Source of the DNA: Fimenecus sp963624605
GTDB lineage: Bacteria > Bacillota > Clostridia > Oscillospirales > Acutalibacteraceae
Reading direction: 5' to 3'
Assembly (NCBI GenBank): GCA_963624605.1
Contig: CAVFQD010000006.1
Span: forward strand, 1-56,311
Length of the DNA: 56,311 bases
The notes under the pieces are model-generated. The model saw only the letters and a program-made list of their open reading frames with translations, was not told where the DNA came from and did not search any database. The translations under genes were made by a program, and so were the position numbers. Of this stretch, positions 35,094 to 42,662 are shown in pieces. How positions within the stretch are numbered: position 1 is the stretch's first letter; each line of letters starts with the position of its first letter.

Positions 35094-36180
35094 TTCGGCT
35101 TTCCTCCATTAAATCTATAAATCTGTCAAACAGGTATGCGCTGTCCTGCGGTCCGGGTGCGCTTTCGGGGTGGTACTGCACGCCGAACACCTTATCCTTT
35201 TTGCACTCGACTCCCTCGACCGTGTTGTCAAGGAGATTGATATGCGTTGCTGTAAGCTCGGTATCATTTATACTGTCTGCCTCAACGGCATAGGAATGGT
35301 TCTGCGAGGTTATTTCCACTCTGTCGGTTAAAAGATTTCTTACGGGGTGGTTACCGCCTCTGTGACCGAACTTCAGCTTATATGTCCTTGCACCGTAGGC
35401 AAGAGAAATTATCTGGTGACCGAGACAAATTCCGAATATCGGACAGACTCCGCGTAGATTTTTAACTGTGCTTATAACCTCGGGAACATCAGTCGGATCT
35501 CCCGGTCCGTTTGAAATAAACACGCCGTCCGGCGAAAGCGATTTGATTGTCTCACTGTCTGTGTTATACGGTACGACGGTTACGCTGCAACCGACTCTGT
35601 TAAGCTCTCTTACGATATTTTGCTTCATTCCGCAGTCAATAGCCACAATATGAAATCTTGCGTTTTCAACATTGTACGGAGTAATTTTTTTTCTGCTGAC
35701 ACGGCTCACTGCATCGTGCGGCATATTTGTATTACCGAGAATTTTCAACCCGTCCTCAACCGATGTGTCTGCCGAGGTCAGAAGCGCTTTACAGCTTCCG
35801 AAGTTCCTTATTTCACGGGTAAGCTTCCTTGTGTCTATTTGTGAAATGCCAACTATTCCGTATCTGAGCATAACATCTTCAAGCGTAGCCGTGCTTCTGA
35901 AATTTGACGGCTCCGGATTATATTCTCTGACAATCAATGCACTGACGGTGGGTGTTTCGGTTTCATAGTCGTCGTCAGCCATACCGTAGTTTCCGATAAG
36001 CGGATATGTAAACACAACGCCCTGGTCGGTATATGACGGGTCTGAAAGAATTTCCTGATAGCCTACCATTGATGTGTTAAAAACAATTTCCACAACCTTA
36101 TCGCCTTTGCTTGCAAAGCCTGTTCCGAGATATTGCGAACCGTTTTCCAAAATGATTTTTCTGTCGGGCTTCTGAATCAT
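35086..36180 (-). CDS. carA: carbamoyl-phosphate synthase small subunit
   Basis: This 364-residue subunit hydrolyses glutamine and channels ammonia to CarB. An N-terminal CPSase small-chain domain (about 1-150) precedes a class I glutaminase with the nucleophile Cys in F-G-I-C-L-G-H-Q, and the His/Glu pair in Q-Y-H-P-E-S-A. The start shares one base with the pyrG stop (ATAATG arrangement) and the end overlaps carB, so pyrG–carA–carB are translationally coupled. Confidence 0.97.
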   Translation of the reverse strand: MIQKPDRKIILENGSQYLGTGFASKGDKVVEIVFNTSMVGYQEILSDPSYTDQGVVFTYPLIGNYGMADDDYETETPTVSALIVREYNPEPSNFRSTATLEDVMLRYGIVGISQIDTRKLTREIRNFGSCKALLTSADTSVEDGLKILGNTNMPHDAVSRVSRKKITPYNVENARFHIVAIDCGMKQNIVRELNRVGCSVTVVPYNTDSETIKSLSPDGVFISNGPGDPTDVPEVISTVKNLRGVCPIFGICLGHQIISLAYGARTYKLKFGHRGGNHPVRNLLTDRVEITSQNHSYAVEADSINDTELTATHINLLDNTVEGVECKKDKVFGVQYHPESAPGPQDSAYLFDRFIDLMEESRNA

Positions 36181-37787
36181 TATTTATTCCTCCTGTTCTC
36201 AAGAGCCGCACCGACAAAACCTTCAAATAACGGATGAGGCTTATTCGGCCTTGACTTGAATTCCGGATGATATTGAACGCCGACATAGAAAGGTCTGTCG
36301 GTAAGCTCAACCGTTTCAACAAGTTTGCCGTCAGGTGAAAGTCCGCTGAGTGTAAGACCTGCCGAAACAAGAACATCTCTGTATTCGTTATTGAATTCGT
36401 ATCTGTGGCGATGGCGCTCCGAGATTTCATTTGATTTGTAGCATCTCTCCATTGTAGTACCGTGCTGAATATCGCATGGGTATGCTCCCAGACGAAGAGT
36501 GCCGCCTTTATCTATATCATCGCTCTGTCCGGGCATAAAGTCAATAACTTTATTTTTACAAAGCTCGTCAAATTCGCCTGAATGTGCATCGGTGATGCCT
36601 GCAACATGGCGCGCGTATTCAATTACTGCAATTTGCATACCGAGGCAAATACCGAAATACGGAACATGATTTTCTCTTGCATACTGTGCCGCAAGAATCA
36701 TACCCTCTATACCTCTTGAGCCAAAGCCGCCGGGAACTATGATTCCGTCAAGCTTTCCGAGAACATCGCTTGCTGTTTCTTTTGTAATGGTTTCGGAGTC
36801 AATCCAATGTATGTTTACATTGGAGCTTTGAGCATAGCCTGCGTGCCTTAAAGCTTCGGCAACGGAGAGATATGCGTCATGAAGCTGAACATATTTACCG
36901 ACAAGTCCGATTTCAACATCCTCGTGGCTTGCTTTTATGCGTTCAACCATATTTGTCCATTCGGTAAGATCTGCATCGGGTGCGTCGATATTGAGTTCTC
37001 TGCATACAACGCTTGAGAATTCGGCGCTTTCGAGCATAAGCGGAGCTTCATACAGGCAGGGGAGAGTGATGTTTTCTATAACGCAGTCCGGTTTTACATT
37101 GCAGAACATTGATATTTTTTGGAAAATTGATTTTTCAAGCGGTTCGTCGCAGCGTAATACAATAATATTGGGATTTATGCCCATTCCCTGCAATTCTTTG
37201 ACAGAGTGCTGCGTCGGCTTTGACTTGTGTTCGTCGGAGCCTCTGAGGAACGGAACGAGGGTTACATGAATAAACAGACTGTTTTCTCTTCCGACTTCAA
37301 GTGAAATCTGCCTTACGGCTTCAAGAAACGGCTGGCTTTCAATGTCGCCGATTGTGCCGCCGATTTCCGTGATAACAACATCCGCTCCTGTTTTTTTGCC
37401 TACAGAATATACAAATTCCTTGATTTCGTTGGTAACATGAGGTATGACCTGAACCGTTGAGCCGAGATATTCGCCGCGGCGCTCCTTGTTGAGGACGTTC
37501 CAATAAACCTTACCTGTTGTAAGGTTTGAATATTTGTTCAAATCTTCATCTATAAATCTCTCATAATGTCCGAGGTCAAGGTCTGTCTCAGCACCGTCCT
37601 CCGTAACATAAACCTCCCCGTGCTGGTAAGGGCTCATTGTGCCAGGGTCAACATTTATATACGGGTCAAGCTTCTGTGAGGCTACCTTCAAGCCTCTTGA
37701 TTTCAAAAGTCTGCCGAGAGACGCAGCGGTAATTCCTTTTCCGAGTCCGGACACAACGCCGCCTGTTACAAAAATGTACTTTGTCAT
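36180..37787 (-). CDS. pyrG: CTP synthase
   Basis: This 535-residue enzyme makes CTP from UTP, ATP and glutamine. The N-terminal synthetase domain has K-Y-I-F-V-T-G-G-V-V-S-G-L-G-K-G; the C-terminal class I amidotransferase domain has the Cys nucleophile in G-I-C-L-G-M-Q and His/Glu in Y-H-P-E-F. The length is standard. It sits 21 bases after purF and joins carA with a one-base overlap. Placing pyrG between purF and carAB groups three glutamine-using enzymes. Confidence 0.97.
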   Translation of the reverse strand: MTKYIFVTGGVVSGLGKGITAASLGRLLKSRGLKVASQKLDPYINVDPGTMSPYQHGEVYVTEDGAETDLDLGHYERFIDEDLNKYSNLTTGKVYWNVLNKERRGEYLGSTVQVIPHVTNEIKEFVYSVGKKTGADVVITEIGGTIGDIESQPFLEAVRQISLEVGRENSLFIHVTLVPFLRGSDEHKSKPTQHSVKELQGMGINPNIIVLRCDEPLEKSIFQKISMFCNVKPDCVIENITLPCLYEAPLMLESAEFSSVVCRELNIDAPDADLTEWTNMVERIKASHEDVEIGLVGKYVQLHDAYLSVAEALRHAGYAQSSNVNIHWIDSETITKETASDVLGKLDGIIVPGGFGSRGIEGMILAAQYARENHVPYFGICLGMQIAVIEYARHVAGITDAHSGEFDELCKNKVIDFMPGQSDDIDKGGTLRLGAYPCDIQHGTTMERCYKSNEISERHRHRYEFNNEYRDVLVSAGLTLSGLSPDGKLVETVELTDRPFYVGVQYHPEFKSRPNKPHPLFEGFVGAALENRRNK

Positions 37788-37808
37788 AATTTACTTCCTA
37801 ACCTTTCT

Positions 37809-39239
37809 TTATTTCTTGCTTTCACTGATTTTATTTTCAAATCTTGATTTTTCGGAATGCTCGGACGGACATACCGGATATTTACCGTCAAAGCATGCGG
37901 TACAGAAGCCCGTATCCTTTCCTGTAAGAAGCCGTACATCCTCCATACGCAGGTAACCGAGCGAGGTAACGCCGATTAAATCGGCAATTTCTTCAACCGA
38001 ATGCTCGTTTGCAATAAGTCCCTTTGCATTGTCGATATCGGTGCCGTAATAGCAGGCAGAAACAAAAGGAGGAGCACTTATACGCATATGTATTTCTTTT
38101 GCTCCTGCTTCCCACAGCAGATCGACAATCCGTCGGCTTGTTGTACCTCTGACGATTGAGTCGTCAACAAGGACAATTTTTTTACCTTTTACTATTTCTT
38201 TGATAGGATTTAATTTTATATTAACGCCTTTTTCTCTCGAACTCTGTTCGGGTGCGATAAAGGTACGACCTATATACTTGTTCTTTGTAAATCCGATATT
38301 ATACGGTATTCCGGATTCTGCGGAATATCCGAGCGCCGCTTCAAGACCGGAATCGGGCACGCCTACCACAATGTCTGCATCAACGGGATAAGCCTTGGCA
38401 AGAAACCGTCCTGCCTGCTGACGGGCAAGCGATACGCTCACACCGTCTATAACCGAGTCGGGGCGTGCAAAATAAATGTATTCAAACACACAAAGACTTC
38501 TCGGTGTTAAATTGCAATGTGACATGTCAAAACGGATTTTGCCGTTTTCGACAATAGCAATTTCACCGGGAAGTAAATCTCTGATATGTTTTGCGTTTAC
38601 CGCATCGAGAGCACAGCTCTCTGAAGCGAAAACTATTGAGCCATCCCGCATTTCGCCGTAGCATAAGGGACGGAAGCCATTTGGGTCTCTGACTGCTATG
38701 AGCTTTGACGGCGACGAGATAACAAGGGAATATGCACCCTTGATAATATCCATTGAAGATGCCACAGCCTGTTCTATCGAACCGCATTTAAGCCTTTGCT
38801 GGACAATGATATAAGCTATAACCTCAGTGTCGGTCGTTGTATGGAAAATGGCTCCCTTTTCTTCAAGCATTTCCCTTAATTCAAAGGAATTTGTAAGATT
38901 GCCGTTGTGAGAGAGTGCCATTTTGCCCTTGTTGTGGTTTACAACAATAGGCTGTATGTTTTCTGAGCTGTCGCTGCCTGTTGTGGCATAACGGACATGA
39001 CCGACGGCGATGTTGCCATGCCCGAGAGAGTCTAAGTCCTCCTGAGAAAAGGCGTCTGAAACCAAGCCGAGAGCTTTTTTTGCCGAAAAAATGCCATCAT
39101 CGTTTACGACGATTCCCGCACTTTCCTGACCTCGGTGCTGTAAGGCGTAAAGTCCGTAATAGGTTGTCCTTGCGACGTCAGATACAATCGGGGAATAAAC
39201 TCCGAAAACGCCGCATTCTTCATGTAAGGTGTTGAACAT
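37809..39239 (-). CDS. purF: amidophosphoribosyltransferase
   Basis: The start is set at 39239 so that a short propeptide (M-F-N-T-L-H-E-E) precedes the N-terminal nucleophile Cys9 (C-G-V-F-G); a TTG at 39263 is possible but less likely. The 476-residue protein transfers glutamine nitrogen to PRPP, the first step of purine synthesis. The class II amidotransferase half shows H-R-G-Q-E-S-A-G; the phosphoribosyltransferase half shows V-L-V-D-D-S-I-V-R-G-T-T. Spread Cys residues (including C-T-A-C near the C-terminus) fit the 4Fe-4S type. It follows glnA by about 83 bases. Confidence 0.95.
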   Translation of the reverse strand: MFNTLHEECGVFGVYSPIVSDVARTTYYGLYALQHRGQESAGIVVNDDGIFSAKKALGLVSDAFSQEDLDSLGHGNIAVGHVRYATTGSDSSENIQPIVVNHNKGKMALSHNGNLTNSFELREMLEEKGAIFHTTTDTEVIAYIIVQQRLKCGSIEQAVASSMDIIKGAYSLVISSPSKLIAVRDPNGFRPLCYGEMRDGSIVFASESCALDAVNAKHIRDLLPGEIAIVENGKIRFDMSHCNLTPRSLCVFEYIYFARPDSVIDGVSVSLARQQAGRFLAKAYPVDADIVVGVPDSGLEAALGYSAESGIPYNIGFTKNKYIGRTFIAPEQSSREKGVNIKLNPIKEIVKGKKIVLVDDSIVRGTTSRRIVDLLWEAGAKEIHMRISAPPFVSACYYGTDIDNAKGLIANEHSVEEIADLIGVTSLGYLRMEDVRLLTGKDTGFCTACFDGKYPVCPSEHSEKSRFENKISESKK

Positions 39240-39262
39240 AAAAAACCGCTTTCTATACCGCA

Positions 39263-39298
39263 ATTTCGGACCCCCGTAAAAATACGGGAATCCGAAAT
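39263..39298. other. hairpin between glnA and purF
   Basis: ATTTCGGA and TCCGAAAT plus inner CCCGTA/TACGGG form a strong stem. The T run (TTTTTTTATTT) lies on the plus-strand side, so as a classical terminator it points away from the genes. On the minus-strand transcript it is a stable hairpin between glnA and purF, perhaps a processing or stability element. Confidence 0.55.
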
Positions 39299-39322
39299 GT
39301 TTTTTTATTTATTTATTTTAGT

Positions 39323-41419
39323 TTATTTTACGCCAAAAAGCAAGTCCCCATATGAGGGATAAGGCCAAAATTCTTTCGCGGTGATTGNNNNNNNNNNGTC
39401 GCAAAGTGCACGGACATCATCCATTTTCGGCAAAAGCTCGTCGCGAATAGCGGCAGACTCTTTTCCGATGTCGGTATAATCCGAAAGTGAAGCAAGAATT
39501 TTTTCAAGTTCATCGGTTTTAACGGCAATACCGTCGTTGAGAGATGAAAGCTTCTTAGCTACGCCGATTTCGTATGAGCAGGGAATTGAAGCGTCTGCAA
39601 GCTTCTTGTTTTTTACAGCCTTTGCGAGCTCAGCTGTGTAGCCTGCAATTGCGGGAGAAATTTCCGTTTTTGTCATTTCAATCATTGTAGAAGCTTCAAT
39701 CGAAACCGCCTTGCAGTAGTTTTCAAGCATGATTTCATATCTTGAGTTGAGCTCTGCAACCGTGAACACCTTATGTGAAGTCAGCATATCGACATTTTTC
39801 TTGTCGAGAAGATGGGGCATTGCGTCGGGAGTGGTTCTGAGATTGAGAAGACCTCTCTTTTCGGTAGCTTCTTTAATCCATGCGTCGTCATAACCGTTTC
39901 CGTTAAAGATGATACGCTTATGGTCTTTAATTGTCTTGCGAATCATCTCGTGAAGCTTTTCTTCAAAGTCGTCGGCATTTTCAAGCCTGTCCGCGTAGAT
40001 TTTCAGGCTTTCGGCAACCGCACTGTTAAGCATTATGTTGGCGCAAGCAATGCTGTTTGAAGAGCCGAGCATACGGAATTCAAATTTGTTGCCGGTAAAT
40101 GCAAAGGGCGATGTACGGTTACGGTCGGTTGTGTCTCTGTTAAATTTCGGGAGAACATCAACGCCGAGCTTCATTTTTGTTTTCTTTGTACCCTCATAGG
40201 GCGTATCGTTTTCAATGGCTTCAAGAACAGCGTTTAATTCATCGCCGAGGAACATTGAAATAACGGCGGGGGGAGCCTCGTTAGCACCGAGACGGTGGTC
40301 GTTGCCGGCAGTCGCAACCGAAAGTCTCAGAAGATCCTGATAATCGTCAACCGCTTTGATGACTGCACAAAGGAAGATGAGGAACTGTGCATTCTCATAC
40401 GGTGTATCTCCGGGAGAGAGAAGGTTAACGCCCGTATCGGTTGAAATTGACCAGTTGTTGTGCTTACCGCTTCCGTTTACGCCCGCGAACGGCTTTTCGT
40501 GAAGCAGACAAACAAGTCCGTGCTTTGCAGCGACCTTCTGCATAATCTCCATTGTAATCTGGTTGTGGTCGGTTGCGATGTTTGTTGTCGAATATATCGG
40601 AGCCAGCTCGTGCTGAGCGGGAGCAACCTCGTTATGCTCTGTTTTTGCGAGAATACCGAGCTTCCAAAGCTCGTCGTTAAGGTCTTCCATAAACTCCGCA
40701 ACCTTTGGCTTGATAACGCCGAAGTAGTGATCGTCCAATTCCTGACCTTTAGGAGGCTTTGTTCCGAAAAGAGTTCTTCCGGTGAATCGGAGGTCGGGGC
40801 GCTTGTCATACATTTCCTTTGTAATAAGGAAATATTCCTGCTCCGGACCTACGGATGTTCTGACGCATTTAACATCATCGTGACCAAAGAGCTTGAGTAT
40901 TCTCAATGCCTGTACATTGAGCGCTTCCATCGACCTCAAAAGAGGAGTCTTCTTGTCAAGTGCTTCGCCGCCATATGAGCAGAAAGCCGTCGGAATACAA
41001 AGAGTTTTGCCTTTGATAAATGCATATGAGGTGGGGTCCCAAGCAGTATAACCTCTTGCCTCAAAGGTCGCTCTCAAACCGCCCGAGGGAAATGATGACG
41101 CGTCGGGCTCGCCCTTTATAAGCTCTTTGCCCGAAAATTCCATAATAACTCCGCCGTCGGGAGAGGGGGAGATAAAGCTGTCGTGCTTTTCTGCCGTAAT
41201 ACCCGTCAAAGGCTGGAACCAGTGTGTATAATGGGTTGCTCCGTTGGCAACCGCCCAATCTTTCATAGCGGTTGCAACCGCATTTGCTACCGTAATGTCA
41301 AGCTGTGCGCCTTCGTCAATGGTCTTTTTAAGCGACGTGTAAACATCTGCGGAGAGAGTTGCTTTCATTACTCTGTCATCAAAGACCTTGCTTCCAAAGT
41401 ATTCGGGTACGGTTTTCAT
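39323..41419 (-). CDS. glnA: glutamine synthetase, type III (GlnN-like)
   Basis: This enzyme of about 698 residues makes glutamine from glutamate, ammonia and ATP. Type III features are the large size and the motifs F-Q-P-L-T, G-P-E-Q-E-Y-F, N-E-V-A-P-A-Q-H-E and A-G-N-D-H-R-L-G-A-N-E-A-P-P. Ten N (39388-39397) interrupt the C-terminus; the reading frame is the same on both sides, and the residue count to the final W-P-Y-P-S-Y-G-D-L-L-F agrees with the family, so the gap length looks right. It leads the purF–pyrG–carAB genes and has its own strong promoter and structured leader. Confidence 0.93.
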   Translation of the reverse strand: MKTVPEYFGSKVFDDRVMKATLSADVYTSLKKTIDEGAQLDITVANAVATAMKDWAVANGATHYTHWFQPLTGITAEKHDSFISPSPDGGVIMEFSGKELIKGEPDASSFPSGGLRATFEARGYTAWDPTSYAFIKGKTLCIPTAFCSYGGEALDKKTPLLRSMEALNVQALRILKLFGHDDVKCVRTSVGPEQEYFLITKEMYDKRPDLRFTGRTLFGTKPPKGQELDDHYFGVIKPKVAEFMEDLNDELWKLGILAKTEHNEVAPAQHELAPIYSTTNIATDHNQITMEIMQKVAAKHGLVCLLHEKPFAGVNGSGKHNNWSISTDTGVNLLSPGDTPYENAQFLIFLCAVIKAVDDYQDLLRLSVATAGNDHRLGANEAPPAVISMFLGDELNAVLEAIENDTPYEGTKKTKMKLGVDVLPKFNRDTTDRNRTSPFAFTGNKFEFRMLGSSNSIACANIMLNSAVAESLKIYADRLENADDFEEKLHEMIRKTIKDHKRIIFNGNGYDDAWIKEATEKRGLLNLRTTPDAMPHLLDKKNVDMLTSHKVFTVAELNSRYEIMLENYCKAVSIEASTMIEMTKTEISPAIAGYTAELAKAVKNKKLADASIPCSYEIGVAKKLSSLNDGIAVKTDELEKILASLSDYTDIGKESAAIRDELLPKMDDVRALCDXXXXITAKEFWPYPSYGDLLFGVK
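39388..39397. other. assembly gap (10 N) inside glnA
   Basis: The flanking sequences share no repeat. Ten bases keep the frame and give a plausible D-x-x-x-x-I-T-A-K join, so the true sequence may be exactly ten bases. Confidence 0.9.
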
Positions 41420-41446
41420 AAAAATTCCTCTTTTCTGATAAAAATA

Positions 41447-41557
41447 AAGGCAACTGCGCCGCAGAAACTTGCTTGGGCGCCGTTGCCTTGTCAGGTATGG
41501 TAAAAATAGAGATAGGGCGTCTTCAAGCCCTATGACTTAAAGACGCCCTTGTCTTTA
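41447..41557 (-). promoter_or_regulatory. structured leader of glnA with competing hairpins
   Basis: Read on the minus strand, a hairpin with stem TAAAGAC/GTCTTTA and loop AAGGGC (41557-41538) competes with a longer terminator-like hairpin AGGGCGTCTT…AAGACGCCCT (41549-41514) followed by ATCTCTATTTTT. A second hairpin, AAGGCAAC…GTTGCCTT with an inner GCGCC/GGCGC (41489-41447), is followed by TATTTTTATC just before the glnA ribosome site. Two successive terminator-like structures suggest transcription attenuation. The six-base loop with A at position 1 and G at 4 resembles targets of ANTAR antiterminators; this is a guess. Confidence 0.6.
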
Positions 41558-41565
41558 TGCAAAAA

Positions 41566-41594
41566 ATTATACTACTATGAAAAAGCGTTGTCAA
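41566..41594 (-). promoter_or_regulatory. promoter of glnA
   Basis: Minus strand perfect TTGACA (41594-41589), 17 bp, TATAAT (41571-41566). The leader from here to the ATG is about 140 nt. Confidence 0.88.
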
Positions 41595-41611
41595 GAATTA
41601 TTTTTCTTTTT

Positions 41612-42195
41612 TTATAATTTTTTTGAAAGCGAAACGGTACCTGCGCCATAGCTGTAAATTTCGTGAAAACCGCATTTTATGTAAAATCCGTAAGCACCCG
41701 AGCTTCTGCTTATTCCGCAAACGGAAAGGCAGGTATGTCCTTTTTCCTTCAGATGTTCGCTAAGAGTGTTGANNNNNNNNNNGTGTTGATAAGCTCCGTT
41801 CCGAAGCCTGCGTGTTGAAATTCAGGCAAAATGTCAATATGCAGATGGACGGAGTTTTCCTTGATTTTCTTTAACTGATAAATATACATCAATAAAACGG
41901 CGGCTGACGGTAAATGCGTTTTCAAAAGGCGTTTTAAGTAAATTTTTCTGTTGTTTTTAATAAACTTTTCAAAATCGGCGCTGCAAAGTATATATCCGAC
42001 CGCTTTGCCGTTACCGTCGTCAAGCACGAATATGTTTTCGGGCTCTTGCTCGGTAAAATAGTCATTATATATTATCGGAACACACTTTAGCATATACTTG
42101 TTCTTTTTGAATAAAGCGTCCGCGGTTTCGATACAAATATTTCTGACATTATCCCTGTCGGATAAAGAATATTTTCTGATAAAAGCATTTTTCAT
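41612..42195 (-). CDS. GNAT-family acetyltransferase, split by a spurious gap
   Basis: The frame runs from 42195 into ten N at 41773-41782. GTGTTGA stands on both sides of the N run (41766-41772 and 41783-41789). If the N and one copy are removed, the frame continues without break for 52 more codons to TAA at 41614-41612, giving 188 residues. The N-acetyltransferase core is recognisable from V-G-Y-I-L, the F-Q-H-A-G-F-G-T-E-L acetyl-CoA loop and the restored G-A-Y-G-F-Y-I-K-C-G-F end. The substrate is unknown. It is the last gene of the csoR–copA–GNAT run. Confidence 0.85.
41773..41782. other. assembly gap (10 N), probably an unmerged overlap
   Basis: The two contig ends share GTGTTGA on either side of the N run. 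Collapsing them restores the acetyltransferase frame, so the gap seems to have negative size. Confidence 0.88.
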
Positions 42196-42212
42196 ATAAA
42201 TAAACCGTAAGA

Positions 42213-42662
42213 TTAAAGGTTAAATTCCATGGTTCTGTGCTCAATTCCCGCGTCAAGAAAAACATCCGAAACACAGGTAAAGCCGCAGCTTTCATAGAAC
42301 GGTATTGCGTGGCACTGTGCGCCGAGGGTTATCTTTTTTTCTCCGAGCTGTCTATAATGCTCTTTCAAAAATGCCATTGCGGCGTAACCGCAGCCCTTGC
42401 CCCGCATCTCTTTTAATATGCAGAGCCTTTGCATATGTACGATACCGGGGGCGTCGTGTATGCAACGGAATGTGCCTACATTGACGCCGTTTTCGGTTAT
42501 AAGGTAATGCTCGCAGTCCGCATCAGGCTTGTCATATTCGTCAATTTCAAGCTCTGTGGGAACTTTTTGCTCTTTGATAAATACCGTTTCTCTGATTGCA
42601 AGACAGGCAGCAATGTCGTCCGTCTTTACAATTTTAATATTATTCGATTCCGACAAATTCAT
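42213..42662 (-). CDS. GNAT-family N-acetyltransferase (YjcF/ElaA-like)
   Basis: This 149-residue protein has the GNAT pattern: V-F-I-K-E-Q-K-V-P near residue 29, the R-C-I/M-Q-R-L-C strand pair and the acetyl-CoA loop M-R-G-K-G-C-G-Y-A-A (about 90-99), then F-Y-E-S-C-G-F. The N-terminus resembles the YjcF/ElaA group. Its start lies 23 bases inside the 3' end of the copper ATPase gene, behind AAGGCAGG, so it is translationally coupled to it. The substrate is unknown. Confidence 0.88.
   Translation of the reverse strand: MNLSESNNIKIVKTDDIAACLAIRETVFIKEQKVPTELEIDEYDKPDADCEHYLITENGVNVGTFRCIHDAPGIVHMQRLCILKEMRGKGCGYAAMAFLKEHYRQLGEKKITLGAQCHAIPFYESCGFTCVSDVFLDAGIEHRTMEFNL

Noticed and set aside
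41447..41557. Glutamine riboswitch (glnA or downstream-peptide motif)
   Set aside because: Those motifs are known from cyanobacteria and their conserved cores are not seen here; attenuator-like hairpins are the safer description.
41749..42195. Truncated acetyltransferase pseudogene
   Set aside because: The apparent early stop arises from the N run and a duplicated 7-base overlap; collapsing it restores the frame.
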